A stretch of DNA of 39,413 bases from Sphaerisporangium melleum (lineage in GTDB: Bacteria > Actinomycetota > Actinomycetes > Streptosporangiales > Streptosporangiaceae), in the NCBI RefSeq assembly GCF_014646695.1, contig NZ_BMNT01000006.1:133724-173136 (forward strand), read 5' to 3'. Below are positions 33,001-39,413 of the stretch, piece by piece. Positions within the stretch are counted from its first letter, which is position 1. Every line of letters starts with the position of its first letter. The notes beneath the pieces were generated by a model, which saw only the letters and a list, made by a program, of their open reading frames with translations, did not search any database and was not told the DNA's origin. Position numbers and translations under genes: made by a program.

Positions 33001-35004
33001 TCAGGCCAGGGGACCGTCAAGGGCGGGTGAGGAGGCGGGTGTGGCGCCGCGGTCGAGGAACGGGGTGATCCATTCGGGGGTGACCTCGGCGGCGAAACCC
33101 ACCCCCTGCTCCTCACCGGTGTCGACGGCGGCGTAACCACCGCTGCCCGCGCCGACGCCGGCGATCACGGTCAGCACCCGGGAGCGCCGCTGGAACCAGG
33201 TCTGGCGCAGCGTCCAGCCGACCACGGCCCGGCGCTCCACGACCGCCTGCGTACGCGGCAGCGAGCCCGACCGGACCGAGAGGCGCACCCCGTCGAAGGC
33301 ATGGCCGAGCGAACGGTAGCGGTCCAGACCCAGCAGGACGCCGAGCAGGGCGATCACGAGCGCGACCGTGCCGACGACGCCCCAGCCGAGCAGGAAGGCG
33401 GCGAGCGCGACGGCGGCGCCGGGGGCGACCGCGCGGAACAGTCTCCGCTGCAGCGCCTTGAACGGATGCCGGCGCAGCTCGGGCTCGAACGGGCCGATCG
33501 CCTCGCCCGCCATGCGCAGCGCGAAGTCCCTCGGCACGACCGGCAGCAACTGGCCCCGCGTGCGCGAATCGCCGAGGCCGGTGACGATCGCCCAGAGCCG
33601 CGCGACCTTCGCGCGTCGCTCGAAGAGCCCGTCGGCGATCTCGTAGCCGCGGACGCGTTCGTGTTCCAGCGCGACGCTGCGCCGCGTGACCAGGCCGCGC
33701 TCGGCGACCAGGCTCGCGTCACTGCGGCGCAGGGTGAAGTTCCAGTTGAACAGCGCGTACATCACCGCGCCCAGAAGGGGCATGGCGAGCACCAGCGCGA
33801 CGGCGGCCAGGACGAGCAGGATGGGCCGTTCCCAGAGCCACTCCCCCAGGCCGATCGCCACGCGCTCGCTCAGGCCCAGCTCGCTGCCCAGCTGGAAGGC
33901 CAGGCCGACGGCGCCGCCCAGCAGGACGAACGGGGTGAACAAGAACGCACCCGACAGCGGGCCGTACAGCAGCCAGCGCCAGGGCACCCGCGCGTACACG
34001 TGCTCGTGCCGCTGGGGGTGAGTGTGCACCGCCCTCTCGGCGCCGTCCGCGGCCCCCTCACGCGCGAGGGGGCCGGCCTCGGCCGCAGCGGGGTCCACGT
34101 CATGCCGGACGGCCCTGCTGCGCCGCAGGAGCGCCTCGCGCAGCCGCTCGGCCTCGGTGCGGGGCAGCCCGTCCAGCTCACCCTCCTGCTTCTCGCCGCC
34201 GCCGGCCCCGGTGTCGATGCGCACCACGGCGAGACCGAGCAGGCGGTGCAGAGGTGGCGTGGTGACGTCCACCCCCCGCACGCGGTCGAGGGGGATCGTC
34301 CGGACCGAGCGGCTGATCAGCGACCGGCTGATCTCCAGGTGGTCGGTGGCGATGCGGAAGGTGAAGGTCGCCCAGCGCAGCGCGGCGTACCCGACCGAGC
34401 CCACGACGCCGAAGGCGGCCCAGAGGAACGACGACGGGGAGAAGCCTCCCACGAACAGCACGCCGACCAGGGGAAAGAAGAGCGACGGCAGCATCCGCAC
34501 CGGGTCGATGAGCAGCACCAGGGGGCTCAGTCGCGACGGCGCCGCCCAGAGCGCTCCCCCGCCACCGTGCACCCCGCCCGGCCCCAGGCCCGGCCATCCC
34601 CCCGGGACCTGGTCCGGCCGCGGGCCCGGCGCCGCCCCGGACCCTCCAGGCACCGGCATGGGAGGCCCCATCGGATGGCCATCCCGCGTCGCCGCAGGAC
34701 CACCGTGCCCGGCCGCCGGCCGGTCAGGCCCCTCGCGCCGGGGCGCGGGACCTTCGGGGGCCGTGCCGGCCGGCTCCGTGCCCGCGGGGACGTCCGGCGT
34801 CGCCCGCGCGGCCTCTCCGGCGCGTGCGGGCCCATCGGCCACCTCCCCGTCCGGCCGGCCTCGGGGGACGTCCGGGGCGATCGGCGCAGGACCGTCCGAT
34901 GGAGAGCCCGTGGCGCGGCCGGGAACCGGCTCCGCCTGGGGGGCGGGTGCGTCCGGGACGGCGGGGAGGTCCCGCTCGCCGCTCTGGCCGGGTGCCTCGG
35001 TCAC
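33001..35004 (-). CDS. YdbT-like protein with three bacterial PH (DUF304) modules
   Basis: 667 aa. Residues 1-155 are Pro/Gly/Ala-rich and probably disordered. The rest alternates membrane helices with three bPH2/DUF304 modules, each recognisable by its strand-rich text: FRIATDHLEISRSLISRSV..., LRRSDASLVAERGLVTRRSVALEHERVRGYEI, and VRLSVRSGSLPRTQAVVERRAVVGW. This matches B. subtilis YdbT architecture. Its function is poorly known; YdbST has been linked to resistance to membrane-active peptides (from memory). The GTG start shares GTGA with the upstream PH gene. The upstream frame is open for 152 more codons, but that part is antisense-like and not conserved. Confidence 0.85.
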   Translation of the reverse strand: MTEAPGQSGERDLPAVPDAPAPQAEPVPGRATGSPSDGPAPIAPDVPRGRPDGEVADGPARAGEAARATPDVPAGTEPAGTAPEGPAPRREGPDRPAAGHGGPAATRDGHPMGPPMPVPGGSGAAPGPRPDQVPGGWPGLGPGGVHGGGGALWAAPSRLSPLVLLIDPVRMLPSLFFPLVGVLFVGGFSPSSFLWAAFGVVGSVGYAALRWATFTFRIATDHLEISRSLISRSVRTIPLDRVRGVDVTTPPLHRLLGLAVVRIDTGAGGGEKQEGELDGLPRTEAERLREALLRRSRAVRHDVDPAAAEAGPLAREGAADGAERAVHTHPQRHEHVYARVPWRWLLYGPLSGAFLFTPFVLLGGAVGLAFQLGSELGLSERVAIGLGEWLWERPILLVLAAVALVLAMPLLGAVMYALFNWNFTLRRSDASLVAERGLVTRRSVALEHERVRGYEIADGLFERRAKVARLWAIVTGLGDSRTRGQLLPVVPRDFALRMAGEAIGPFEPELRRHPFKALQRRLFRAVAPGAAVALAAFLLGWGVVGTVALVIALLGVLLGLDRYRSLGHAFDGVRLSVRSGSLPRTQAVVERRAVVGWTLRQTWFQRRSRVLTVIAGVGAGSGGYAAVDTGEEQGVGFAAEVTPEWITPFLDRGATPASSPALDGPLA

Positions 35005-35516
35005 GTCGCGTCGTCCCTCAGCTCGTGGGCGCGGTGGGCGAGATCCGCGGCGAGCCGGGCCGCCACGTCGAAGTCCAGGCCCTGGATGGAGGACGACCCC
35101 GCGTACGAGGCCGTGCGGATCTGGACGGTGGCCAGGCCCAGGAGCCGCTCGAACCAGCCCTGCTCCTTGTCCACCGTCTGGATGCGGCTCACCGGGACGA
35201 ACACCCACTCGCGGCTGAACCACCCCGAACGCGCGTAGACCACATCGCCGCTCAGCTCCCACCGATGCACGGCGTACCGCCAGAGCGGTTCGAGCACGAT
35301 GAAGGGGAGCATCACGACGCCGAGCACGATGGGCAGCCACCAGATGTGCCCGAGGACCCAGGCCGGCAGCCACGTCCAGCCGGATCCGTCGACCCAGGAC
35401 GCCACCAGTGCGGCGCCCCCGACGAGCAGGACGTAGCCGACCAGCGCCTCGAGCAGCCACAGCGTGATCGCACGGCGCGACACGCGGTTGGCGGGGTCCC
35501 GCAGGGGAGCAGTCAC
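35001..35516 (-). CDS. YdbS-like PH-domain membrane protein
   Basis: 171 aa. Two N-terminal helices (about 20-41 and 56-75) precede one bPH2/DUF304 module (VHRWELSGDVVYARSGWFSREWVFVPVSRIQTVDKEQGWFERLLGLATVQIRTAS, text split by the usual beta strands). It is the small partner of the downstream three-module protein and coupled to it through GTGA. TAGGCT lies 7 nt before the GTG, with a GGGGAG between, so it may be leaderless or use a close Shine-Dalgarno. The pair is divergent from the ABC exporter operon. Confidence 0.88.
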   Translation of the reverse strand: MTAPLRDPANRVSRRAITLWLLEALVGYVLLVGGAALVASWVDGSGWTWLPAWVLGHIWWLPIVLGVVMLPFIVLEPLWRYAVHRWELSGDVVYARSGWFSREWVFVPVSRIQTVDKEQGWFERLLGLATVQIRTASYAGSSSIQGLDFDVAARLAADLAHRAHELRDDAT

Positions 35517-35523
35517 GCTCCCC

Positions 35524-35529
35524 AGCCTA
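35524..35529 (-). promoter_or_regulatory. Candidate -10 box of the PH-domain operon
   Basis: TAGGCT on the minus strand ends 7 nt before the GTG at 35516. Confidence 0.35.
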
Positions 35530-35588
35530 ACGAGATCATCTCGCCCGCGCGCCCGGGAGAACCGCGCTCCCCGCTCCTGATGCCGGCC

Positions 35589-35609
35589 GGTTCTCAGCGG
35601 TTCGTCAGC
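35589..35609. repeat. Direct repeat in the divergent promoter region
   Basis: GGTTCTCAGC (35589-35598) is followed immediately by GGTTCGTCAGC (35599-35609). GTTC direct repeats about one helical turn apart resemble SARP/AfsR and PhoP binding sites, though those normally have 11-bp spacing and this is 10. Confidence 0.35.
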
Positions 35610-35734
35610 GACCCGCGCGGGCCGGCGGCGGCGTCTCAGGGAAATGTCAGTGCCGTTCGCGAGACTGCTGGACAGTCACCCGGACCGCGAGCCGAAAGTG
35701 ACCGCTGTTCCCTTCACCTTCAGGAGTCGAAGCG

Positions 35735-36715
35735 ATGCGATATGCGGTCCAGGCCGAGGGCCTGGTGAAACACTACGGCGAGACACGAGCGCTGGACGGC
35801 GTCGATCTGGTGGTCCCCGAGGGGCGGCTGCTCGGGGTCCTCGGGCCGAACGGCGCCGGTAAGACCACGGCCGTTCGCATCCTCGCCACCCTGCTGCGGC
35901 CGGACGGCGGGCGGGCGAGCGTCGGCGGCTTCGACATCGTGCGCGAGGCGCACAAGGTGCGCTCCCTGATCGGCCTCACCGGTCAGTACGCCGCGGTGGA
36001 CGAGGCGCTGACCGGCGTCGAGAACCTCGTGATGATCGGGCGCCTGCTCGGCATGCCCCGGGCGGGCGCGCGGGCCCGCGCGAAGGAGCTCCTCGAGCGG
36101 TTCGACCTCACCGAGGCCGGGGGGCGCGCCGCCAAGACCTATTCAGGCGGCATGCGGCGCCGGCTGGACCTTGCGGCGAGCCTCGTCGGGCACCCGCAGG
36201 TGCTGTTCCTCGACGAGCCGACGACGGGCCTCGACCCGCGCAGCCGCACCGAGCTGTGGGGCGTCGTGCGCGGGCTGATGACCGAGGGGGTCACGGTGCT
36301 GCTCACCACGCAGTACCTCCAGGAGGCCGACGAGCTGGCCGACGACATCGTGGTCTTCGACCACGGCCGCGTCATCGCCTCCGGCACCTCCGACGAGCTG
36401 AAGGCCACGACGGGCGCCCAGGTGCTCCAGGTCCGGCCGCTGTCCGGCGAGCACATCGGCATGGTGGCCGACGTCATCGCCGACGTGATCGGCACCCGGC
36501 CCGACGTCACCGGGGGCCTGGCGACGGTCAACGTCAAGGACGCCAGGGTGGTTCCCGCGATCGTGCGCCGCTTGGACGATCTCGGGGTGGTCGCCTCCGA
36601 GCTGACCCTGCGCAAGTCCAGCCTGGACGAGGTGTTCCTGGCGCTGACCGGCCATCGTGCCGTGGAAGACCCTTCGGCGGATGAGACCAAGGAGAAGGAA
36701 GGGGTTTCGGCGTGA
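35735..36715 (+). CDS. DrrA-type ABC transporter ATP-binding protein
   Basis: 326 aa. The nucleotide-binding domain has Walker A GPNGAGKTT (37-45), signature YSGGMRRRLDLA (about 135-146), Walker B VLFLDEPTTGLDPRSR and the H-loop replaced by Q in LLTTQYLQEADELAD, as is typical of DrrA-family proteins. The C-terminal extension (about 230-310) is the DrrA/DUF4162-like domain. It powers the membrane partner encoded next. ATG 35735 has AGGAG 8 nt upstream; its stop overlaps the next start (GTGA). By family it exports drugs or lipids; substrate is unknown. Confidence 0.92.
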   Translation: MRYAVQAEGLVKHYGETRALDGVDLVVPEGRLLGVLGPNGAGKTTAVRILATLLRPDGGRASVGGFDIVREAHKVRSLIGLTGQYAAVDEALTGVENLVMIGRLLGMPRAGARARAKELLERFDLTEAGGRAAKTYSGGMRRRLDLAASLVGHPQVLFLDEPTTGLDPRSRTELWGVVRGLMTEGVTVLLTTQYLQEADELADDIVVFDHGRVIASGTSDELKATTGAQVLQVRPLSGEHIGMVADVIADVIGTRPDVTGGLATVNVKDARVVPAIVRRLDDLGVVASELTLRKSSLDEVFLALTGHRAVEDPSADETKEKEGVSA

Positions 36716-37524
36716 CCACGCTGACCGCGGCGGCGCCCAGGCCCGCCGTTCCGGGCCGGGTAGGGCCGGCCGCCGCCCTGCGGCACACGATGACGCTCGC
36801 CTGGCGCAGCCTGGTGCAGATCAAGCACAACCCCATGGAGCTGCTCGACCTGTCGGTCCAGCCGGTGATGTTCCTGCTGCTGTTCACCTATGTGTTCGGC
36901 GGCGCGATCTCGGGCTCCACCACCGACTATCTGCAGTTCTCGCTGCCGGGCCTGATCGTGCAGAACATGCTGTTCGCCACGCTGACCACGGCGATCGGGC
37001 TGAGCACCGACATCACCAAGGGGGTGTTCGACCGGCTCCGCAGCCTGCCGATCGCCCGCTCCGCCCCGCTGGCCGGCCGCATCGTCGCCGACACCCTGAA
37101 GCAGGTGTGGGCGTTCGCGCTGTTCCTCGGCCTCGGCGCCGTGCTCGGCTTCCGCGTGCACATGGGCGTGACCGGCGTGCTCGGCGCGCTCTTGCTCCTG
37201 GTGGCCTTCGCGCTGGCGATGTCGTGGCTGTCGGTCCTGATCGGCCTGACCGCCTCCGAGCCCGAGAAGGTGCAGATCATCGCCTTCTCGGTGATGATGC
37301 CGCTGACCTTCACCTCCAACGCCTTCGTGCCCACCGACACCCTGCCGGAGTGGCTGCAACGGTGGGTGGAGGTCAACCCGGTCACCCATCTGGCGGACGC
37401 CGTGCGCGGCCTGCTGAGCGGTGGGCCGGTCGCGGGCAACGCGACGGTCTCGCTGCTCTGGGGCCTCGGCATCGCGCTCGTCTTCGCGCCCCTGTCCCTG
37501 CGGGCCTTCCGCCTCCGGGCCTGA
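36712..37524 (+). CDS. DrrB-type ABC-2 exporter permease
   Basis: 270-aa ABC-2 transporter with six predicted helices. It has the DrrB-type pieces QIKHNPMELLDLSVQPVMFLLLFTYVFGGAI (helix 1 region), GVFDRLRSLPIARSAPLAGRIVAD, and the C-terminal FTSNAFVPTDTLPEWLQRWVEVNP motif with following NPVTHLADAVRGLL. Translation is coupled to the ATPase gene through GTGA, so the two form one exporter. A long inverted repeat follows the stop and may terminate transcription from both sides. Confidence 0.92.
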   Translation: MTTLTAAAPRPAVPGRVGPAAALRHTMTLAWRSLVQIKHNPMELLDLSVQPVMFLLLFTYVFGGAISGSTTDYLQFSLPGLIVQNMLFATLTTAIGLSTDITKGVFDRLRSLPIARSAPLAGRIVADTLKQVWAFALFLGLGAVLGFRVHMGVTGVLGALLLLVAFALAMSWLSVLIGLTASEPEKVQIIAFSVMMPLTFTSNAFVPTDTLPEWLQRWVEVNPVTHLADAVRGLLSGGPVAGNATVSLLWGLGIALVFAPLSLRAFRLRA

Positions 37525-37543
37525 CTTCCCCCTCGCTCGCGGG

Positions 37544-37606
37544 CCGGATCGCCGCTTCGGGGGCGAGGCCGCGAGCACGGCGCCTTCCGGCGAGGGGGCG
37601 ATCCGG
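37544..37606. terminator. Inverted repeat between convergent drrB-like and regulator genes
   Basis: CCGGATCGCC (37544-37553) and GGCGATCCGG (37597-37606) are perfect 10-bp arms separated by 43 nt. It could be a bidirectional terminator, although the loop is long. Confidence 0.45.
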
Positions 37607-37607
37607 G

Positions 37608-39413
37608 TCATGGGGAGATCGGGCGGGGGTCGTGCGGCGAGAGTGCCGAAGCGGCGCCGGCGCGGCGTTCGGCCAGGGTCAGCAGGCGCGCGTGCGGCAT
37701 CGACCGGCCGTGCTCATAGCACCGCCGGTACTCACCGGGACCGAGCGCCGCGATGGCGGCGGCGGTGATGCGCCGGTGGTCGTAGCCGACCACCTCGTCC
37801 ACGCCGCGCACTCGGGCCGCGCCCCCGAGCAGCACGGCCGCCCCGCCCGCGTCGCCCTCGCGCACCGCCGGCGCTGCGAGGGCGATGAGCGCGAGAGCGA
37901 GGATGCCACCGTCGCCGGCCCGGCAGGCGAGCCGCAGTGCCTCCGCCAGTGTGTCCCACGCACCCGCCGTGTCGCCCTCCTGCTCGGCCAGCAGCCCGGC
38001 GGAGGTGAGCAGCACGGCACGGAAGTGCGCCGGCAGCACCTCGCCGGACGCGAGCCGGAGGGCCTGCTCGTAGTGGTGCCGCGCCAGCGCAAGATCGCCC
38101 TCCTCCCGGGCCAGGTCTCCGCGCACACCGTGCACGCCCGACTCGCCGAGGCGATCACCGCAGACGCGGCAGAGCTCCAGGGCCTGGCCGAGCACCTCCA
38201 GCGCGCCGGCCCGGTCGCCGGTGGCGTGCAGGGCCGCGGCCAGCCGGGTGCGCATGTACGGAGTGTCCTCGACGGCGCCGATCTCCTCGGCGAGCATGAG
38301 CGCCTCGCGCATGATGGCGATCGTCGCGGCGTCGTCCCCGCGCAGGGTGCTGACCTCGGCGAGCGCCGCCATGGCCGTGCTGATGCCCCATCGGTCTCCG
38401 ACCGACCGGAAACCTGCCAGCGAGGCCCGCACGTCCCGCTCCCCCTCCTCGATCAGACCCGCGCCGTACCGCAGATGCGCGCGCAGCAGGTGCGCGCAGG
38501 CCACCACCCACGGCTCCGGGTCGTCGAGCATCTCCGCCAGCGAAGGCGCGAGCTCGGGGGCCTGACGGACGTAGATCGCCAGCACCGGCTCCGCCAGCGA
38601 GAGCATGGCCGGCCAGGGTCGCGGCACCGACGCCCTGGCCAGGCGCAGGGCGCGTTCGAGGACGTCCTTGGACTCGTGCCACTGGTCGGTGCCGCCCGCC
38701 ATCAGGATGCCCTGGACGCTCAGCGCCAGCGCGCGTTCGCGTGCGCCGACACCGGTGGCGCCTTCCAGCAGGGCCGCCACCTCGGCGGACCGCTGGGCTC
38801 CCTCGGCGCGGCGTCCCTTCAGGAACCAGTACCACCCGAGAGCACCGACCAGCCGGGCGGCGAGGCCGGGCTCCTGCTCCGTGACGCTCCAGCGCAGCGC
38901 GGCGGTGAGGTTGTCGTGCTCGGCCGACAGCACGGCGAGCCAGCGCACCTGCTCGTCCCGGCGCAGCCGCGGGTCGGCGGTCTGGGCCAGGCCGGTGTAG
39001 AAGCGCGCGTGCGCCGCGCGCAGGCGGCGCTCTTCGCCCGACTCGGCCAGCCGCTCGGTGACGTACGCCCGGATGGTCTCCAGCATGCGGTAACGCCGGC
39101 CGTCGAACGCCACGAAGGACTTGTCCACCAGCCTGCCCAGCGTCTCCAGCACCTCCCCCCGCGGATCGTCGCCGCAGGAGGAGTCGGAGCAGACCGTTTC
39201 GATCGCTTCGAGCACGCCGCCGCCGGCGAACACGGCGAGGCGGCGGGCGAGCACCCGTTCGCGTTCCTCCAGCAGGTCCCAGCTCCACTCCACCACGGCG
39301 CGCAGGGTGTGGTGGCGCGGCAGCGCCGTACGGCTGCCGCCGGTGAGGAGGCGGAACCGGTCGTCCAGGCGGTCGGCGATCTGCGCGGCCGACAGGGTGC
39401 GCAGGCGGGCGGC
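37608..39413 (-). CDS. AfsR/SARP-like regulator, C-terminal part (5' end outside window)
   Basis: The frame is open to the window edge, so the N-terminus is missing; 601 residues are visible. The right edge reads LSAAQIADRLDDRFRLLTGG, RTALPRHHTLRAVVEWSWDLL and RRLAVFAGGGVLEAIETVC, typical of the end of the NB-ARC/STAND ATPase and the winged-helix segment of AfsR-like regulators. TPR-like helices follow (about 100-560 of the visible part), ending GGAARVRGVDEVVGYDHRR. The absent part should hold the BTAD and/or DNA-binding domains. It is convergent with the DrrAB exporter. It may be a pathway regulator for it, but that is inference; a LuxR-type (LAL) fusion is less likely. Confidence 0.88.
   Translation of the reverse strand, partial: AARLRTLSAAQIADRLDDRFRLLTGGSRTALPRHHTLRAVVEWSWDLLEERERVLARRLAVFAGGGVLEAIETVCSDSSCGDDPRGEVLETLGRLVDKSFVAFDGRRYRMLETIRAYVTERLAESGEERRLRAAHARFYTGLAQTADPRLRRDEQVRWLAVLSAEHDNLTAALRWSVTEQEPGLAARLVGALGWYWFLKGRRAEGAQRSAEVAALLEGATGVGARERALALSVQGILMAGGTDQWHESKDVLERALRLARASVPRPWPAMLSLAEPVLAIYVRQAPELAPSLAEMLDDPEPWVVACAHLLRAHLRYGAGLIEEGERDVRASLAGFRSVGDRWGISTAMAALAEVSTLRGDDAATIAIMREALMLAEEIGAVEDTPYMRTRLAAALHATGDRAGALEVLGQALELCRVCGDRLGESGVHGVRGDLAREEGDLALARHHYEQALRLASGEVLPAHFRAVLLTSAGLLAEQEGDTAGAWDTLAEALRLACRAGDGGILALALIALAAPAVREGDAGGAAVLLGGAARVRGVDEVVGYDHRRITAAAIAALGPGEYRRCYEHGRSMPHARLLTLAERRAGAASALSPHDPRPISP

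Noticed and set aside
33301-35238. Plus-strand 645-codon frame opposite the PH-domain genes
   Set aside because: Low-complexity antisense translation with no start signal or family.

Overview
The window is about 39 kb of very GC-rich DNA from a filamentous-type actinomycete. Evidence for this is the many GTG starts, long Ala/Pro/Gly-rich disordered protein segments, hairpin terminators without U-tracts, and actinobacterial marker families (SepH, DUF3159, DUF3710, DUF4193, DUF4235, a [2Fe-2S]-type ferrochelatase, a SARP/AfsR-like regulator). Gene order from about 1.9 to 22.6 kb follows, from memory, the Mycobacterium tuberculosis Rv2689c-Rv2701c block: rRNA methyltransferase, KimA-like transporter, two TrkA/Ceo proteins, DUF3159, OB-fold protein, DUF3710, dut, DUF4193, suhB. 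Extra genes sit inside it: an AI-2E-type permease, a ValRS, otsA, a two-component system and an IS607-type transposon. I lean to Streptosporangiales, but that is inference.

Layout. 0-1.9 kb: an XRE-HTH regulator with a helical-repeat C-terminus, a small downstream gene cut by the window edge, and repeat-rich flanks. 1.9-6.7 kb: a K+ locus, with a KimA-type importer translationally coupled to a 23S rRNA uracil methyltransferase and divergent from two RCK (TrkA/CeoBC) proteins. 6.9-9.2 kb: a four-gene minus-strand cluster (dut, DUF3710, OB-fold, DUF3159). 9.4-13.4 kb: an AI-2E-family permease and a valyl-tRNA synthetase of the archaeal-like sequence type. 13.4-16.6 kb: DUF4235, trehalose-6-phosphate synthase, an EcsC-like protein and DUF4193. 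16.9-19.1 kb: an OmpR/HisKA two-component system. 19.2-21.3 kb: a complete-looking IS607-family element (serine recombinase plus TnpB) with hairpins at the tnpB 3' end and near-identical 14-bp flanks. 21.4-25.8 kb: a 54-aa protein behind a hairpin-rich leader, suhB coupled to an S9 peptidase, and coproporphyrin ferrochelatase. 25.8-30.0 kb: a lytic transglycosylase, an MFS transporter and an aldonolactone-oxidase-type flavoenzyme. 30.3-32.9 kb: sepH with a giant disordered tail. 33.0-35.5 kb: a YdbS/YdbT-like bacterial PH-domain pair. 35.7-39.4 kb: a DrrAB-type ABC exporter and the C-terminal part of an AfsR/SARP-like regulator running off the window.

Recurrent features. Gene pairs are coupled by 1-4-bp overlaps (kimA-methyltransferase, trkA-trkA, OB-DUF3159, RR-HK, tnpA-tnpB, S9-suhB, PH-PH, drrA-drrB). 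At least eight genes have a TANNNT -10 hexamer 6-8 nt before the start codon and no convincing Shine-Dalgarno, which points to leaderless mRNAs and helped fix starts. The most unusual items are the IS607/TnpB element with candidate omega-RNA structure, the archaeal-like ValRS inside an otherwise conserved block, the outsized SepH, and the regulator/small-protein pair with an 18-bp dyad at the predicted promoter.
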